From WJLY01 sp964399265 (lineage in GTDB: Bacteria > Joyebacterota > Joyebacteria > Joyebacterales > Joyebacteraceae): a DNA stretch of 64,000 nucleotides. The notes below the pieces were generated by a model. That model was not told the DNA's origin, made no database searches, and was given only the letters and a program-made list of their open reading frames with translations. The stretch spans positions 1 to 64,000 of the forward strand of contig CAYNQF010000001.1 in assembly GCA_964399265.1 (NCBI GenBank), given 5' to 3'. Numbering within the stretch: the first letter of the stretch is position 1; every line of letters begins with the position of its first letter. The position numbers and the translations under genes are program-made. Positions 34,748 through 43,550 of this stretch are shown here, one piece after another.

Positions 34748-35431
34748 GTGGAGTGGTTCAGGGATGACGTGGGGGACGGGGTGATAGCGGAGCACGCGGT
34801 GGTCGGGTTCGCCTCCGCCAACTGCTACATAGTGGCCGACGAGAGGACCCGCGAGGCGGTCATTGTCGACCCGGGCGCCGACAGGCCCGAGGAGGTCGAG
34901 GGCATCGTTGCCGAGGTCAAGCGCCTTGGCCTCAGCCTGCGGTACATCCTGAACACACACGGCCATCCCGACCACATGTGGGGCAACGATCTGGTCAAGA
35001 GCGAACTGGGGGGCCAGGTGGTCATCCACGAGCTTGACGGGATGAAACTCACCGACCCTGACAGAAATAGCTCGACCCTCTTCGGCATGTCCGTCCGCGT
35101 GCGTCCCGCCGACAGGTTGGTGCGCGACGGCGACTCTGTCGACATCGGTGACGTCAAACTCAAGGTACTGCACACGCCGGGTCACAGCTCGGGTGGCGCC
35201 GCCTTCCTCGGCGACGGCTTCGTGCTGACCGGGGACACGCTCTTCGCCGGGTCGATAGGCCGGTCCGATCTGCCATGCTCGAGCGAGGACTCAACGATAG
35301 CCTACGAGGTCCTCCTCGAATCGATAGGCAACAAGCTTCTTACGCTGCCCGACGAGACCCGTGTGCTGCCGGGCCACGGCCCCACGACCACGATCGGCAT
35401 CGAGCGCAGGACCAACCCCTTCCTGAGGTAG
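34748..35431 (+). CDS. MBL-fold metallohydrolase (glyoxalase II-like)
   Basis: GTG 34748 lies six bases after GGGAGG; a long upstream in-frame extension overlaps the helicase and is rejected. 227 residues with the di-zinc signature THGHPDHMWG, HTPGHSSGG, TGDTLF and LPGHGPTT. This resembles stand-alone YcbL-type hydrolases acting on thioesters. A -10-like TATAGT at 34696 hints at a local promoter. Confidence 0.85.
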   Translation: MEWFRDDVGDGVIAEHAVVGFASANCYIVADERTREAVIVDPGADRPEEVEGIVAEVKRLGLSLRYILNTHGHPDHMWGNDLVKSELGGQVVIHELDGMKLTDPDRNSSTLFGMSVRVRPADRLVRDGDSVDIGDVKLKVLHTPGHSSGGAAFLGDGFVLTGDTLFAGSIGRSDLPCSSEDSTIAYEVLLESIGNKLLTLPDETRVLPGHGPTTTIGIERRTNPFLR

Positions 35432-35439
35432 CCCGGGGA

Positions 35440-36465
35440 ATGGAACTCAGGTACGAGGTCATAGAGCTGGTGCCGCGGTTCGTGTTCAGGACCGCGCGCA
35501 CCACGAGCGCCTCGAGCGAGAGCGTCGTGGTTAAGCTCTCGGACGGGGAGCTGACCGGACTGGGGGAGGCGGCGCCGTCCAGGTTCTACGGCGAGACGAC
35601 CGATACGGTCGTGGCCTATCTCGAACGGATGCGCCCCGCCGTCGAGCACTCCGTGCACGAGTCGGAGCTGATGTCGTACCTGACGTCGCGCGGAGGTCAC
35701 TCGGACCCTGCTGCCCGCGCCTCGCTCGAGATCGCGGCTCATGACATGATGGGGAAACGCTACGGCGTCCCTCTGTGGAAGCACTTCGGCCTCGACCCGG
35801 AACGAACGCCGGTGACGACGATCACCATCGGGATCGACGAGCCCGACGTCATGCTGGAGAAGGCGCTCGAGGCGAAGGGATATCCGCTCCTCAAGATCAA
35901 GCTCAACGCGGACACCGACCTGTCGATCGTCGAACGGATCAAGAAGGCCACCGGCGCGCGCTTGACCGTGGACGCCAACTGCGGATGGGACGTCGACAGC
36001 GCGATACGGAACGTCGCCGAACTTGCCCGGTTCGGCGTCGAGTTCGTGGAGCAGCCGGTCAAAGCGGACGACATCGAGGGACTGCGCCGCGTGAAGGAAC
36101 GCTCGACGATACCTGTCTTCGCGGACGAGAGCTGCCCCACGAGCAGAGACGTATCGGCCGTCGCGCGGGCCGTGGACGGCGTCGTCATCAAGCTCATGAA
36201 GTGCGGCGGGTTCGTCGACGCCGTGGCTATGGCCGGCGAGGCCAGGCGACACGGTCTCGAAACCATGATCGGCAGCATGCTGGAGAGTTCCATCTCGATC
36301 ACCGCCGCGGCGCACATCTCGCCGCTCATGGACTACGCGGACCTGGACAGCGTCTTCCTGCTGTCGAACGACCCCTATTCCGGGATGAAGATAGACCACG
36401 GGCGGATTGTGCTCCCCGAGGGGCCGGGATTGGGCGTGAGCCCCGCCGAGGCCCGGGTTGCCTGA
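35440..36465 (+). CDS. Enolase-superfamily dipeptide epimerase
   Basis: ATG 35440, nine bases after the MBL stop; 341 residues. Catalytic Lys motif KIKLN, metal ligands in DANCGW, EQP and ADESC, and the second catalytic Lys in VVIKLMKCGG. This arrangement fits L-Ala-D/L-Glu epimerase and related dipeptide epimerases that recycle peptidoglycan peptides. The exact dipeptide cannot be read from sequence. Muconate cycloisomerase is the main alternative. Confidence 0.85.
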   Translation: MELRYEVIELVPRFVFRTARTTSASSESVVVKLSDGELTGLGEAAPSRFYGETTDTVVAYLERMRPAVEHSVHESELMSYLTSRGGHSDPAARASLEIAAHDMMGKRYGVPLWKHFGLDPERTPVTTITIGIDEPDVMLEKALEAKGYPLLKIKLNADTDLSIVERIKKATGARLTVDANCGWDVDSAIRNVAELARFGVEFVEQPVKADDIEGLRRVKERSTIPVFADESCPTSRDVSAVARAVDGVVIKLMKCGGFVDAVAMAGEARRHGLETMIGSMLESSISITAAAHISPLMDYADLDSVFLLSNDPYSGMKIDHGRIVLPEGPGLGVSPAEARVA

Positions 36466-36495
36466 CGCCGTGAGGCTGACGCCGGAGGTGTGCAC

Positions 36496-39300
36496 ATGAG
36501 GACCGCCAAGGCCTCGTTCCTGCTGTTCCTGATCTCCCTGCTCGCGCTCGCTTCGTGTTCGACCCACGAGGAGTTCGTCGAGAGAAAGCTCGCCAGGGCC
36601 GACGAACTCGCCAAGCGACGGGACTACGCCGCCGCTCAGTCGCTCCTCGACTCAGCGCTGGACAGGTCGCCCGATGATGTCCGCCTTGCGCTCGGCAAGG
36701 CTGACATCCACATGATGGCACACGAGTACGACCGAGCCCAGGCCTGGTACAACGAGGCCATGGCCATCGACGACCGCAGTCTCGACGCCGTCGTCGGCAG
36801 GTGGGAGGCCATGCACGAGGCCGATCCCGACAGCGCCGTCTCGGCCGGGATCCTCGCCGAGGCGGACGCCCTTCTGGGCGTCGCCCCCGACAGCCTGTTC
36901 AATCTCTCCGCCTTCGTCGAGGCCTACTACATGCTGGACCGGTTGGACGACGTTGGCGACGAGGCCCGACTCCTGACAACGCTCTATCCCAAGAGCAAGT
37001 TCGCCGACGAGCTGATCAAGGAGGACATCGACTGGATAGGTGTGGAGCGCGACGACCAGACCAGGCTCGAAATGGCCAACGCTTTCCTCGAGGACTATCC
37101 CGAGACCAGATGGCGGCCTCGTGCCCTCATGCTCAAGCTCGTTTCACTTCGGAGGCTCGGGAGGAACGACGAGGTGCTCGATGCCTGCCGGGAGTGGACG
37201 GCGGCGAACCCCGACGACCCCGAGGTCCTGAACGTCGCGGCGACCGAGATGGTGGCGGTCCGCAAGGCACCCGACGAGGCCGCCGCGCTGGCGCGGAGAG
37301 CCATAGAGCTTACGCTCAAGGATTGGTCCGAGGGTACGGAGGAGTCGCGGGAGGATTCGGAGGAGGCAGGCTACGGCGACGGAGAGCCGGGCGAGGGCGG
37401 AGCGGCGGAGAGGACGTCCGGCGACCCCTCTCACGACCAGGAACAGGATCTGGCGGGGTACTACCTCACGCTCTCGCGGGCACTCGTGCTCGCCCGCGAC
37501 TTCCCGTCAGCGCTTCAGGCCGCGCGAGACGGGCTCGGAGTGCTCGACACGGGGCCCGACGAGGAAGAGACGGGCTCCGCGTGGCAGTTCGTGGCGGGGC
37601 AGGCGCTGGAGGGGCTCGTGAGTTACGAGGCCGCGTTCGACTCATACCTGGAAGCGATCATCGTCGGAGGGCGGCAGGACCGCTGGCCGGCAAGGGCGGA
37701 CACGGCGATACGCGCGCTCTACGACCAGAGGTTCGCCGCGCGTTCGGGAGGGGCGCCGCTCGTCGAGTTCGCACGCGAGCGTCTGGAGTACGCGGGTCCG
37801 GTGTTCACGGACGTGACTGACGCCGTGGGCCTGTCCGGGCGCAACGAGTCGAGAATAGCGTGGGGCGACTACGACGGCGACGGCTACGAGGACCTTCTTC
37901 TGTCGGGCCGCGTGCTCATGAAGAACATGAGAGGCTCCGGGTTCGTGGATGTCACCGATGAGGCCGGAATAGGCGGGAGCGGGGCGAATGGTGGCGTCTG
38001 GGCCGACATCGACAACGACGGCGACCTCGACATGTACGCCACGTCCGGAGCCACCGAGGGGGACAAGACCGACAGGCTCTGGCGCAACGAGGGTGACGGC
38101 ACGTTCGTCGACGTCACCGTGTCGGCCGGAGACGTCACCGACCACTACACGACCGAGGGAGCCGGGTGGGGCGACTTCAACTCCGATGGATACGTCGATC
38201 TCTACCTCGCCAGCTACGAGCGCCCACGCACCGAGACGTTTCAGGAATACGGCGTCGGCTACCCTGACATACTGTATGCGAACCGGGGCGACGGGACGTT
38301 TCACGACGTGACCCATACGATGGGGATCGTTCCGCCGTTCGGGAAGGACCTGTGCGGCCGTGGAGTCAACTGGGGCGACTACGACAACGACGGAGACCTG
38401 GACATCTACGTTTCCAATTACAGACTTCAGGAGAACTTCCTGTGGAGAAACGAGGGTGGCGCCGGGTTCGTCGACGTGGCGCCGCAGCTCGGCGTCTCCG
38501 GCAACGAGACCGACGGCTGGTGGGGCCACACGATCGGCTCGGAGTGGGGAGACATGGACAACGATGGCGACCTCGACCTCTTCTGCGCCAACCTGGCTCA
38601 TCCACGCTACATAGAGGTATCGGACAAGTCCATGCTCTACAGGAACATGGTCGGGCGCGACGGTCGGTTCCACGGAGACTCTTTCATCGAGCGCAGAGCC
38701 GAGGCCGGCATCAAGTACGCCGAGACGCACTCGGACCCGTCGTGGGGCGACGTCGATAACGACGGCGACCTCGACCTGTTCATCACGTCCATATACCCTA
38801 ACTGCGCGACCTTCCTCTACCTGAACGACGGCCACGGCGACTTCGCGGACGCGACGTGGCTGGCGGGCGTGAGGTCGTTCAACGGGTGGGGCGCCGCGAT
38901 GTGTGACTACGACCACGACGGCGACCTCGACATAGGCGTGGCCAGCGCGTCCGGCTTCCACCTGTTCAGGAACGACGGTCTGGCGGCAGCAGCGGGCGGC
39001 GTGGAGAGCCACTGGCTCGAGGTGAAGTGCGTGGGGAGCCGCTCCAACGCGGCCGGCATCGGAGCGCGGGTGGTCGCGCGTTCGGGGCGAACCACGCAAT
39101 TGCGCGAGATAGAAGGGGGCAAGGGCACCACGAGCCAGCACGCCATGATCGCCCACTTCGGTCTTGGCGGAAGGGGCGGGCCGGTCGGTCTTGAGGTCAG
39201 GTTCCTGGGTGGGGCGACGGTCGTGCTAGAGGACGTCGCCGTCGACAGGTTGGTGACCATCGTCGAGCCGCTCGAAGCGGGGGACGGGGATTCGAAGTGA
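36496..39300 (+). CDS. TPR / FG-GAP (VCBS) / ASPIC-UnbV lipoprotein
   Basis: ATG 36496 lies seven bases after GGAGG; 934 residues. Lipobox LASC at about residue 17. TPR-like helices fill about 20-400, with an acidic linker near 285-315. Then come seven calcium-binding loops of DxDxDG type (such as DYDGDGYED, DIDNDGDLD, DYDHDGDLD) in a beta-propeller at about 430-820, and an ASPIC/UnbV domain with SNAAGIGARV. Expected on the cell surface or in the periplasm, calcium-dependent, as an adhesion or scaffold protein. The stop overlaps the GTG of the next gene. Confidence 0.85.
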   Translation: MRTAKASFLLFLISLLALASCSTHEEFVERKLARADELAKRRDYAAAQSLLDSALDRSPDDVRLALGKADIHMMAHEYDRAQAWYNEAMAIDDRSLDAVVGRWEAMHEADPDSAVSAGILAEADALLGVAPDSLFNLSAFVEAYYMLDRLDDVGDEARLLTTLYPKSKFADELIKEDIDWIGVERDDQTRLEMANAFLEDYPETRWRPRALMLKLVSLRRLGRNDEVLDACREWTAANPDDPEVLNVAATEMVAVRKAPDEAAALARRAIELTLKDWSEGTEESREDSEEAGYGDGEPGEGGAAERTSGDPSHDQEQDLAGYYLTLSRALVLARDFPSALQAARDGLGVLDTGPDEEETGSAWQFVAGQALEGLVSYEAAFDSYLEAIIVGGRQDRWPARADTAIRALYDQRFAARSGGAPLVEFARERLEYAGPVFTDVTDAVGLSGRNESRIAWGDYDGDGYEDLLLSGRVLMKNMRGSGFVDVTDEAGIGGSGANGGVWADIDNDGDLDMYATSGATEGDKTDRLWRNEGDGTFVDVTVSAGDVTDHYTTEGAGWGDFNSDGYVDLYLASYERPRTETFQEYGVGYPDILYANRGDGTFHDVTHTMGIVPPFGKDLCGRGVNWGDYDNDGDLDIYVSNYRLQENFLWRNEGGAGFVDVAPQLGVSGNETDGWWGHTIGSEWGDMDNDGDLDLFCANLAHPRYIEVSDKSMLYRNMVGRDGRFHGDSFIERRAEAGIKYAETHSDPSWGDVDNDGDLDLFITSIYPNCATFLYLNDGHGDFADATWLAGVRSFNGWGAAMCDYDHDGDLDIGVASASGFHLFRNDGLAAAAGGVESHWLEVKCVGSRSNAAGIGARVVARSGRTTQLREIEGGKGTTSQHAMIAHFGLGGRGGPVGLEVRFLGGATVVLEDVAVDRLVTIVEPLEAGDGDSK

Positions 39301-40115
39301 GCGCGGACACCGATGCAAGAGAGCGCGACGACGATCTCCGGAAGCGGCTTCACCGGCTGGGAGACGCGCCACGAGTGACGAAGCTCCGCGCCCGCAGCCG
39401 CCCCGCGGCGCTCGAGGACATGGACGGCGTGGTAGAGCGCGACGGCGTCCTCGTCGTGGAGCGCAGCGTCACGTCGCTGATGTCGCAACGCGCCAGCCGC
39501 GCCATCCTGGAGAGGACGGCGCGGGCACGGCGCGAGGCGGAACGCCGCGACGACGTCGACGAGGAGGTCAGGAATCTCCTCCTGAATCCGGGCGGCGCGC
39601 TCTTTCTGGACACGGAGACCACCGGACTCGGCAGCGCCATGGTATTCATGCTCGGTTCGATGCGCATCACCGATTCGGACATGGTCGTGAGGCAGGTGTT
39701 CGCTCGCGACTACTCCGAGGAGAGGGCACTGATTGACGCATGGACGGGGATGCTCGGCGGCGCGGACATGCTCGTCTCGTTCAACGGGAAATCGTTCGAC
39801 CTCCCGGTGCTCCGGGACAGGGTCGGATACCACGGTCTCGATGTCGTTGATGAGCCCGCGCACCTCGATCTGCTCCACGTGTCGCGCCGCAGGTGGAAGG
39901 ACGTGCTGCCCGATTGCCGGCTTCAGACGCTCGAGTGGAACGTCTGCCGCCGCAGGAGGACCGGCGACATCCCCGGCGAGGAGATACCGGCGGCCTATCA
40001 CAGGTTCGTTCGCACCGGTGACCCGAGCGACATGCTCGCCGTCTTCCACCACAACGCGCTCGATCTGGTGACTCTGGCCGACATCGCGGCCGCGCTGGCC
40101 GCGCCCGCGGAGTGA
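39297..40115 (+). CDS. mrfB: MrfB (YprB)-like RNase H-fold exonuclease
   Basis: GTG 39297 overlaps the preceding stop (GTGA). 272 residues. Conserved acidic residues of the RNase_H_2 domain: D105 and E107 in FLDTETTGL, D168 in FNGKSFDLPVL and D256 in HNALDLVTL, giving a DEDD-type 3'-5' exonuclease site. The basic N-terminus (about 90 residues) could bind DNA. The B. subtilis counterpart acts with the MrfA helicase in removing mitomycin adducts; MrfA-like is encoded 4.6 kb upstream. Confidence 0.87.
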   Translation: MSADTDARERDDDLRKRLHRLGDAPRVTKLRARSRPAALEDMDGVVERDGVLVVERSVTSLMSQRASRAILERTARARREAERRDDVDEEVRNLLLNPGGALFLDTETTGLGSAMVFMLGSMRITDSDMVVRQVFARDYSEERALIDAWTGMLGGADMLVSFNGKSFDLPVLRDRVGYHGLDVVDEPAHLDLLHVSRRRWKDVLPDCRLQTLEWNVCRRRRTGDIPGEEIPAAYHRFVRTGDPSDMLAVFHHNALDLVTLADIAAALAAPAE

Positions 40116-40327
40116 CCGGGCGGTCCGGCTCGCGAGTCGAAGCCCTGCGGAGGGCGGGACAAAGCCTGCGACAGAGCGGAGTTGTCGCCGTCAGAAATGA
40201 ATGTGCACAACTCGTGGACAAGGTCGTGCGTAAGCGGTTGACTGCTTCTGACGGACGGTGGGTAACCTTCTGAGTCGTTGCAGCGTGCGGCCGCACTCTC
40301 CGAACACACAACCCGGGAGGAGCTCGA

Positions 40328-42010
40328 ATGAGCGGTGGCAAGGTCTTCACGTTCATCGTCGGAGGACGGGCGGGCGCCGGCGCCAAGAAGGCGGGGGCGG
40401 TGGCCTCCGACCTCTTCGCGTCGATGGGGCGACACGTCTTCCAGATGGACGATTACCAGAGCCTCATCAGGGGCGGTCACAACTTCATCGCTTCGAGCAC
40501 GTCCATCGGCCCGGTGCTGAGCCACTACATGAAGGCCGATCTGGTGGTCGCGCTCGACAAACGCAGTCTGGAAACCCATCGCGACAACATCAGAAAGGGC
40601 GGAGTGCTCGTCTACAACTCGGACGAGGCCGACGAGGAAGCGGCCGAGGGCACCGCGGCCGGCACGGTCGTGGGCGTTCCCATGACGACCGAGGCCAAGA
40701 AGCACACCGACCCCGAGCTCAGGCTTGGCCTGGCCGGTCCGGCGTCGCTCGCCGCCGTGCTCGGAATGTCGCACGACGAACTCGACGAACTCATCAGGAA
40801 GGGCTATCGGAGAGACCTCGAACAGAACTTGCCGTTCGCCGGAGCGGTCTACGACGCCGTTGCGGCGAAGGCGGCCGGTACGTTCTCATTGGAGAAGGGC
40901 GAGGTCGAGCTGCCGATGCTCACAGGGAACGAGGCCATCGCGCTCGGCGCGTGTGCTGCCGGGCTTGACCTCTACTTCGCGTATCCCATGACGCCGGCGA
41001 GCACCGTGCTCCACTTCCTGGCCGCCCACGACGAAGCGCTCGGCGTCGACGTCATGCACCCGGAGAGCGAGATCGCAGCGATCAACATCGCGCTCGGCGC
41101 CGCGGCGATGGGAGCGCGGGCGATGGTGGGAACGAGCGGCGGCGGATTCGCGCTCATGGAAGAGGCCTTCTCGCTCGCCGGCATGGCCGAGGTGCCGATA
41201 CTCGCCGTTCTCTCCTCTCGACCCGGTCCCTCCACGGGCGTTCCGACCTACACCGAGCAGGCCGATCTCAGGTTCGCGTTGAGCCAGGGCCACGGCGACT
41301 TCGCGAGGGTCGTCGCGTCACCCGGCAGTGTGGAGGAAGCGTTTGCGCTGTCCGCTGAGATGCTGGCGCTCGCGTGGGAGTTCCAGGTGCCGTGCATTCT
41401 GCTCACCGAGAAGCACCTCTCCGAGAGCAGGGTGACCGCGGACATCGACCCGTCCTCCGCGGCCTGGGCGACGCCGGTCATGCACGAGGGAGGGGACTAC
41501 AAGCGTTACAGAGAGACCGACAACGGAGTGTCGCCCCTCCTGTTCCCGCCGTCTGGCGAACTCATCAAGTGGACCAGCTACGAGCACGACGAACTCGGAC
41601 TGACCACCGAGAAAGCGACCGAGGTCGCTCGCATGCACGACAAGCGCGCCCGAAAACTGCCCGCCATCATCGAGAAGCTGAAGGGCATGACGACGGTCAG
41701 GCGCTACGGGAACTCGGGGCCCACCATCGTGACGTACGGCTCGACCACGCTGTCCGTACGCGAGGCGCTCCGCGCCTCCGGCATCGAGGCCACCGTGGTG
41801 CAGCCGGTCTATCTGCAACCGTTCCCTAAGTGGGAACTCAAGGACATCCGCGGCACGTCGCCGGTCGTCGTGGAGCAGAGCTGCAGCGGGCAGTTCGCCA
41901 CTCTCCTGTCCGACAAGCTGGGGACAGAGCCCTCGGCCGTGATCAGGAAGTACGACGGACGACCCTTCGAGCCCGACGATCTGGCGGAGGAACTGCGTAA
42001 GGTCCTTTGA
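40328..42010 (+). CDS. korA: 2-oxoacid:ferredoxin oxidoreductase, fused gamma-alpha subunit
   Basis: 560 residues behind GGGAGGAG. The gamma domain (about 1-190; GGRAGAGAKKAGAVASDLF, DDYQSLIRGGHNF) is fused to the alpha/pyrimidine domain (about 200-560; GNEAIALGACAAGL, YPMTPAST, MHPESEIAAI). This is the two-subunit KorAB layout. Oxidative decarboxylation of a 2-oxoacid, most likely 2-oxoglutarate, with coenzyme A and ferredoxin. Substrate choice is inferred from overall similarity. The 210-base upstream gap contains TTGACT (40238-40243) as a possible -35 element. Confidence 0.88.
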   Translation: MSGGKVFTFIVGGRAGAGAKKAGAVASDLFASMGRHVFQMDDYQSLIRGGHNFIASSTSIGPVLSHYMKADLVVALDKRSLETHRDNIRKGGVLVYNSDEADEEAAEGTAAGTVVGVPMTTEAKKHTDPELRLGLAGPASLAAVLGMSHDELDELIRKGYRRDLEQNLPFAGAVYDAVAAKAAGTFSLEKGEVELPMLTGNEAIALGACAAGLDLYFAYPMTPASTVLHFLAAHDEALGVDVMHPESEIAAINIALGAAAMGARAMVGTSGGGFALMEEAFSLAGMAEVPILAVLSSRPGPSTGVPTYTEQADLRFALSQGHGDFARVVASPGSVEEAFALSAEMLALAWEFQVPCILLTEKHLSESRVTADIDPSSAAWATPVMHEGGDYKRYRETDNGVSPLLFPPSGELIKWTSYEHDELGLTTEKATEVARMHDKRARKLPAIIEKLKGMTTVRRYGNSGPTIVTYGSTTLSVREALRASGIEATVVQPVYLQPFPKWELKDIRGTSPVVVEQSCSGQFATLLSDKLGTEPSAVIRKYDGRPFEPDDLAEELRKVL

Positions 42011-42037
42011 CGGAATCCTCCATGGGAGACGCCTGAA

Positions 42038-42883
42038 ATGACTAACAGAGACCTCGAAACCTACGCCGAGAACACGTGGTGTATGGGGTGCGGCAACTTC
42101 GGCATCCTGAACGCGGTCGGCGGCGCCGTGAAGCTTCTCGAGGAGCGGGGAGTTGGACGCGACCGTATCGTGATGACCGCCGGGATCGGGTGCCATGCCA
42201 AGATCTTCGATTACGTGGCGCTGTCGGGGCTCTACTCGCTGCACGGACGCGCGATGGCGACGGCCCAGGGTATGAAGCTCGCAAACCCGGACCTCAAGGT
42301 CGTGGCGTTCTGCGGCGACGGAGACGCCTTCGGTGAGGGCGTCGCGCACATGATGCACGCCGCGAAGCGGAACGCGAACATCACCGTCGTCGTACACGAC
42401 AACGGCGTGTACGCGCTCACGACGGGGCAGCGCACTCCGACCAGTCCCCGCGGATTCGTGGGGCCCTCGACCCCTCACGGAAACCAGGAGGATCCGTGGA
42501 ATCCTCTCGTGCTCATGCTCGAGGCCGGTGCGACCTTCGTCGCGAGGGGGTACTCGGGGAGGGTGGAGCAGCTGTCCGAGTTGATCGCCCAGGCGGTGGA
42601 GCACGACGGGTTCTCGTTCATCCAGGTCCTCCAGCCGAGCGTCACCTTTACCGACAGGTACGCCGAGTACAATGAGACGGTGAAGCCGCTCGAAGGCGGA
42701 CCGCTTCCCTTCGACGAGGCGCTGGCGATGGCGCGGAAGACCGACGTGTTGCCCGTCGGCGTCTACTACCGCAGGAAGAAGACGCCGTACGAGACCGAGC
42801 TCCTGGGGGAGCGCAACCCCTTCCGCGATCGCATGAGCCGGGAGGAGCGCATCGAGATGGTGAGAAAGGTGCTGGCCGGCTGA
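42038..42883 (+). CDS. korB: 2-oxoacid:ferredoxin oxidoreductase, beta subunit
   Basis: 281 residues, 27 bases after korA. Thiamine-diphosphate/Mg site GDGDAFGEG with NGVYALTTGQ. Cluster ligands Cys 15 and Cys 18 (WCMGCGNFG) and Cys 52 (GIGCHAKI) are present. The fourth ligand, usually Cys in a LQPC motif, is Ser 201 (LQPSVTF). The codon is AGC, so this is not a reading problem. The proximal [4Fe-4S] cluster may be Ser-ligated, altered or lost. Confidence 0.9.
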   Translation: MTNRDLETYAENTWCMGCGNFGILNAVGGAVKLLEERGVGRDRIVMTAGIGCHAKIFDYVALSGLYSLHGRAMATAQGMKLANPDLKVVAFCGDGDAFGEGVAHMMHAAKRNANITVVVHDNGVYALTTGQRTPTSPRGFVGPSTPHGNQEDPWNPLVLMLEAGATFVARGYSGRVEQLSELIAQAVEHDGFSFIQVLQPSVTFTDRYAEYNETVKPLEGGPLPFDEALAMARKTDVLPVGVYYRRKKTPYETELLGERNPFRDRMSREERIEMVRKVLAG

Positions 42884-42974
42884 CCACGCGGTCGTTCGCT
42901 GTCGCGGCGCACGGCAGGCAACGAGTCGCGCCGGGCCGGCGGACAGCGCCTGAGGGTAGGAGCCCCGGGAGGTG

Positions 42975-43550
42975 ATGCCGGTGACGGTGAAGGAGACCAT
43001 CGAGAAGAGAAGGGCGTACAGGTCCCTGGTGCCCGCGGACATTGACGACATGCTCGTGTCGGACCTCGTGGACTGCGCACGTCTGGCGCCGTCCTGCTAC
43101 AACAATCAGCCGTGGAGGTACGTGTTCGTTCGGGAGCGGGAGGCCCTGGAGCGTGTATTCGTGGCGCTCTCAGACGGGAACAAGTGGGCCACTGCCGCCA
43201 CGATGATCATCGGCGTCGCCAGCCGCTCCGACCTCGACTGCCGGATAGCGGGGCGGGAGTACTTCCTCTTCGACACCGGGATGGCCACCGCGTTCATCAT
43301 ACTGAGAGCCACGGAGCTGGGCCTTGTCGCTCATCCGATAGCCGGGTTCAGCGAGACGAAGGCCAAGGCGGCGATGCGCATTCCGGACGACATGCGCCTG
43401 ATAGCGCTCGTGATCGTGGGCAAGCACTCGGACGTCATCGGACCGCTGCTCTCGGAGCACCAGGCCGAGGAAGAGCCGCAGCGTCCGGAGCGCAAGCCGT
43501 CGGGCGAAGTTGCTTTCGACGACCTATGGGGGGAGGCTTCCGATGACTAG
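42975..43550 (+). CDS. Nitroreductase-family FMN oxidoreductase
   Basis: 191 residues from ATG 42975; GTG 42981 is eight bases after GGGAGG and may be the true start. Nitroreductase fold: IEKRRAYRSL (FMN phosphate), LAPSCYNNQPWRYVFV, DTGMATAFIILRATELGL and IALVIVGKH. Small class without a lid insertion. It precedes a molybdopterin oxidoreductase gene with an 8-base overlap. Substrate unknown. Confidence 0.85.
   Translation: MPVTVKETIEKRRAYRSLVPADIDDMLVSDLVDCARLAPSCYNNQPWRYVFVREREALERVFVALSDGNKWATAATMIIGVASRSDLDCRIAGREYFLFDTGMATAFIILRATELGLVAHPIAGFSETKAKAAMRIPDDMRLIALVIVGKHSDVIGPLLSEHQAEEEPQRPERKPSGEVAFDDLWGEASDD

Noticed and set aside
37642..39156. 504-codon minus-strand frame opposite the FG-GAP gene
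   Set aside because: The repeated Val/Asp pattern mirrors the DxDxDG repeats on the other strand.
40199..40220. TGTGCAC...GTGGACA before korA as a second LexA-type site
   Set aside because: The half-sites mismatch and the spacing differs by one base from the lexA palindrome.
41318..43051. 577-codon minus-strand frame opposite korA/korB
   Set aside because: Both plus-strand genes are unmistakable; the antisense frame spans their intergenic gap without any motif.
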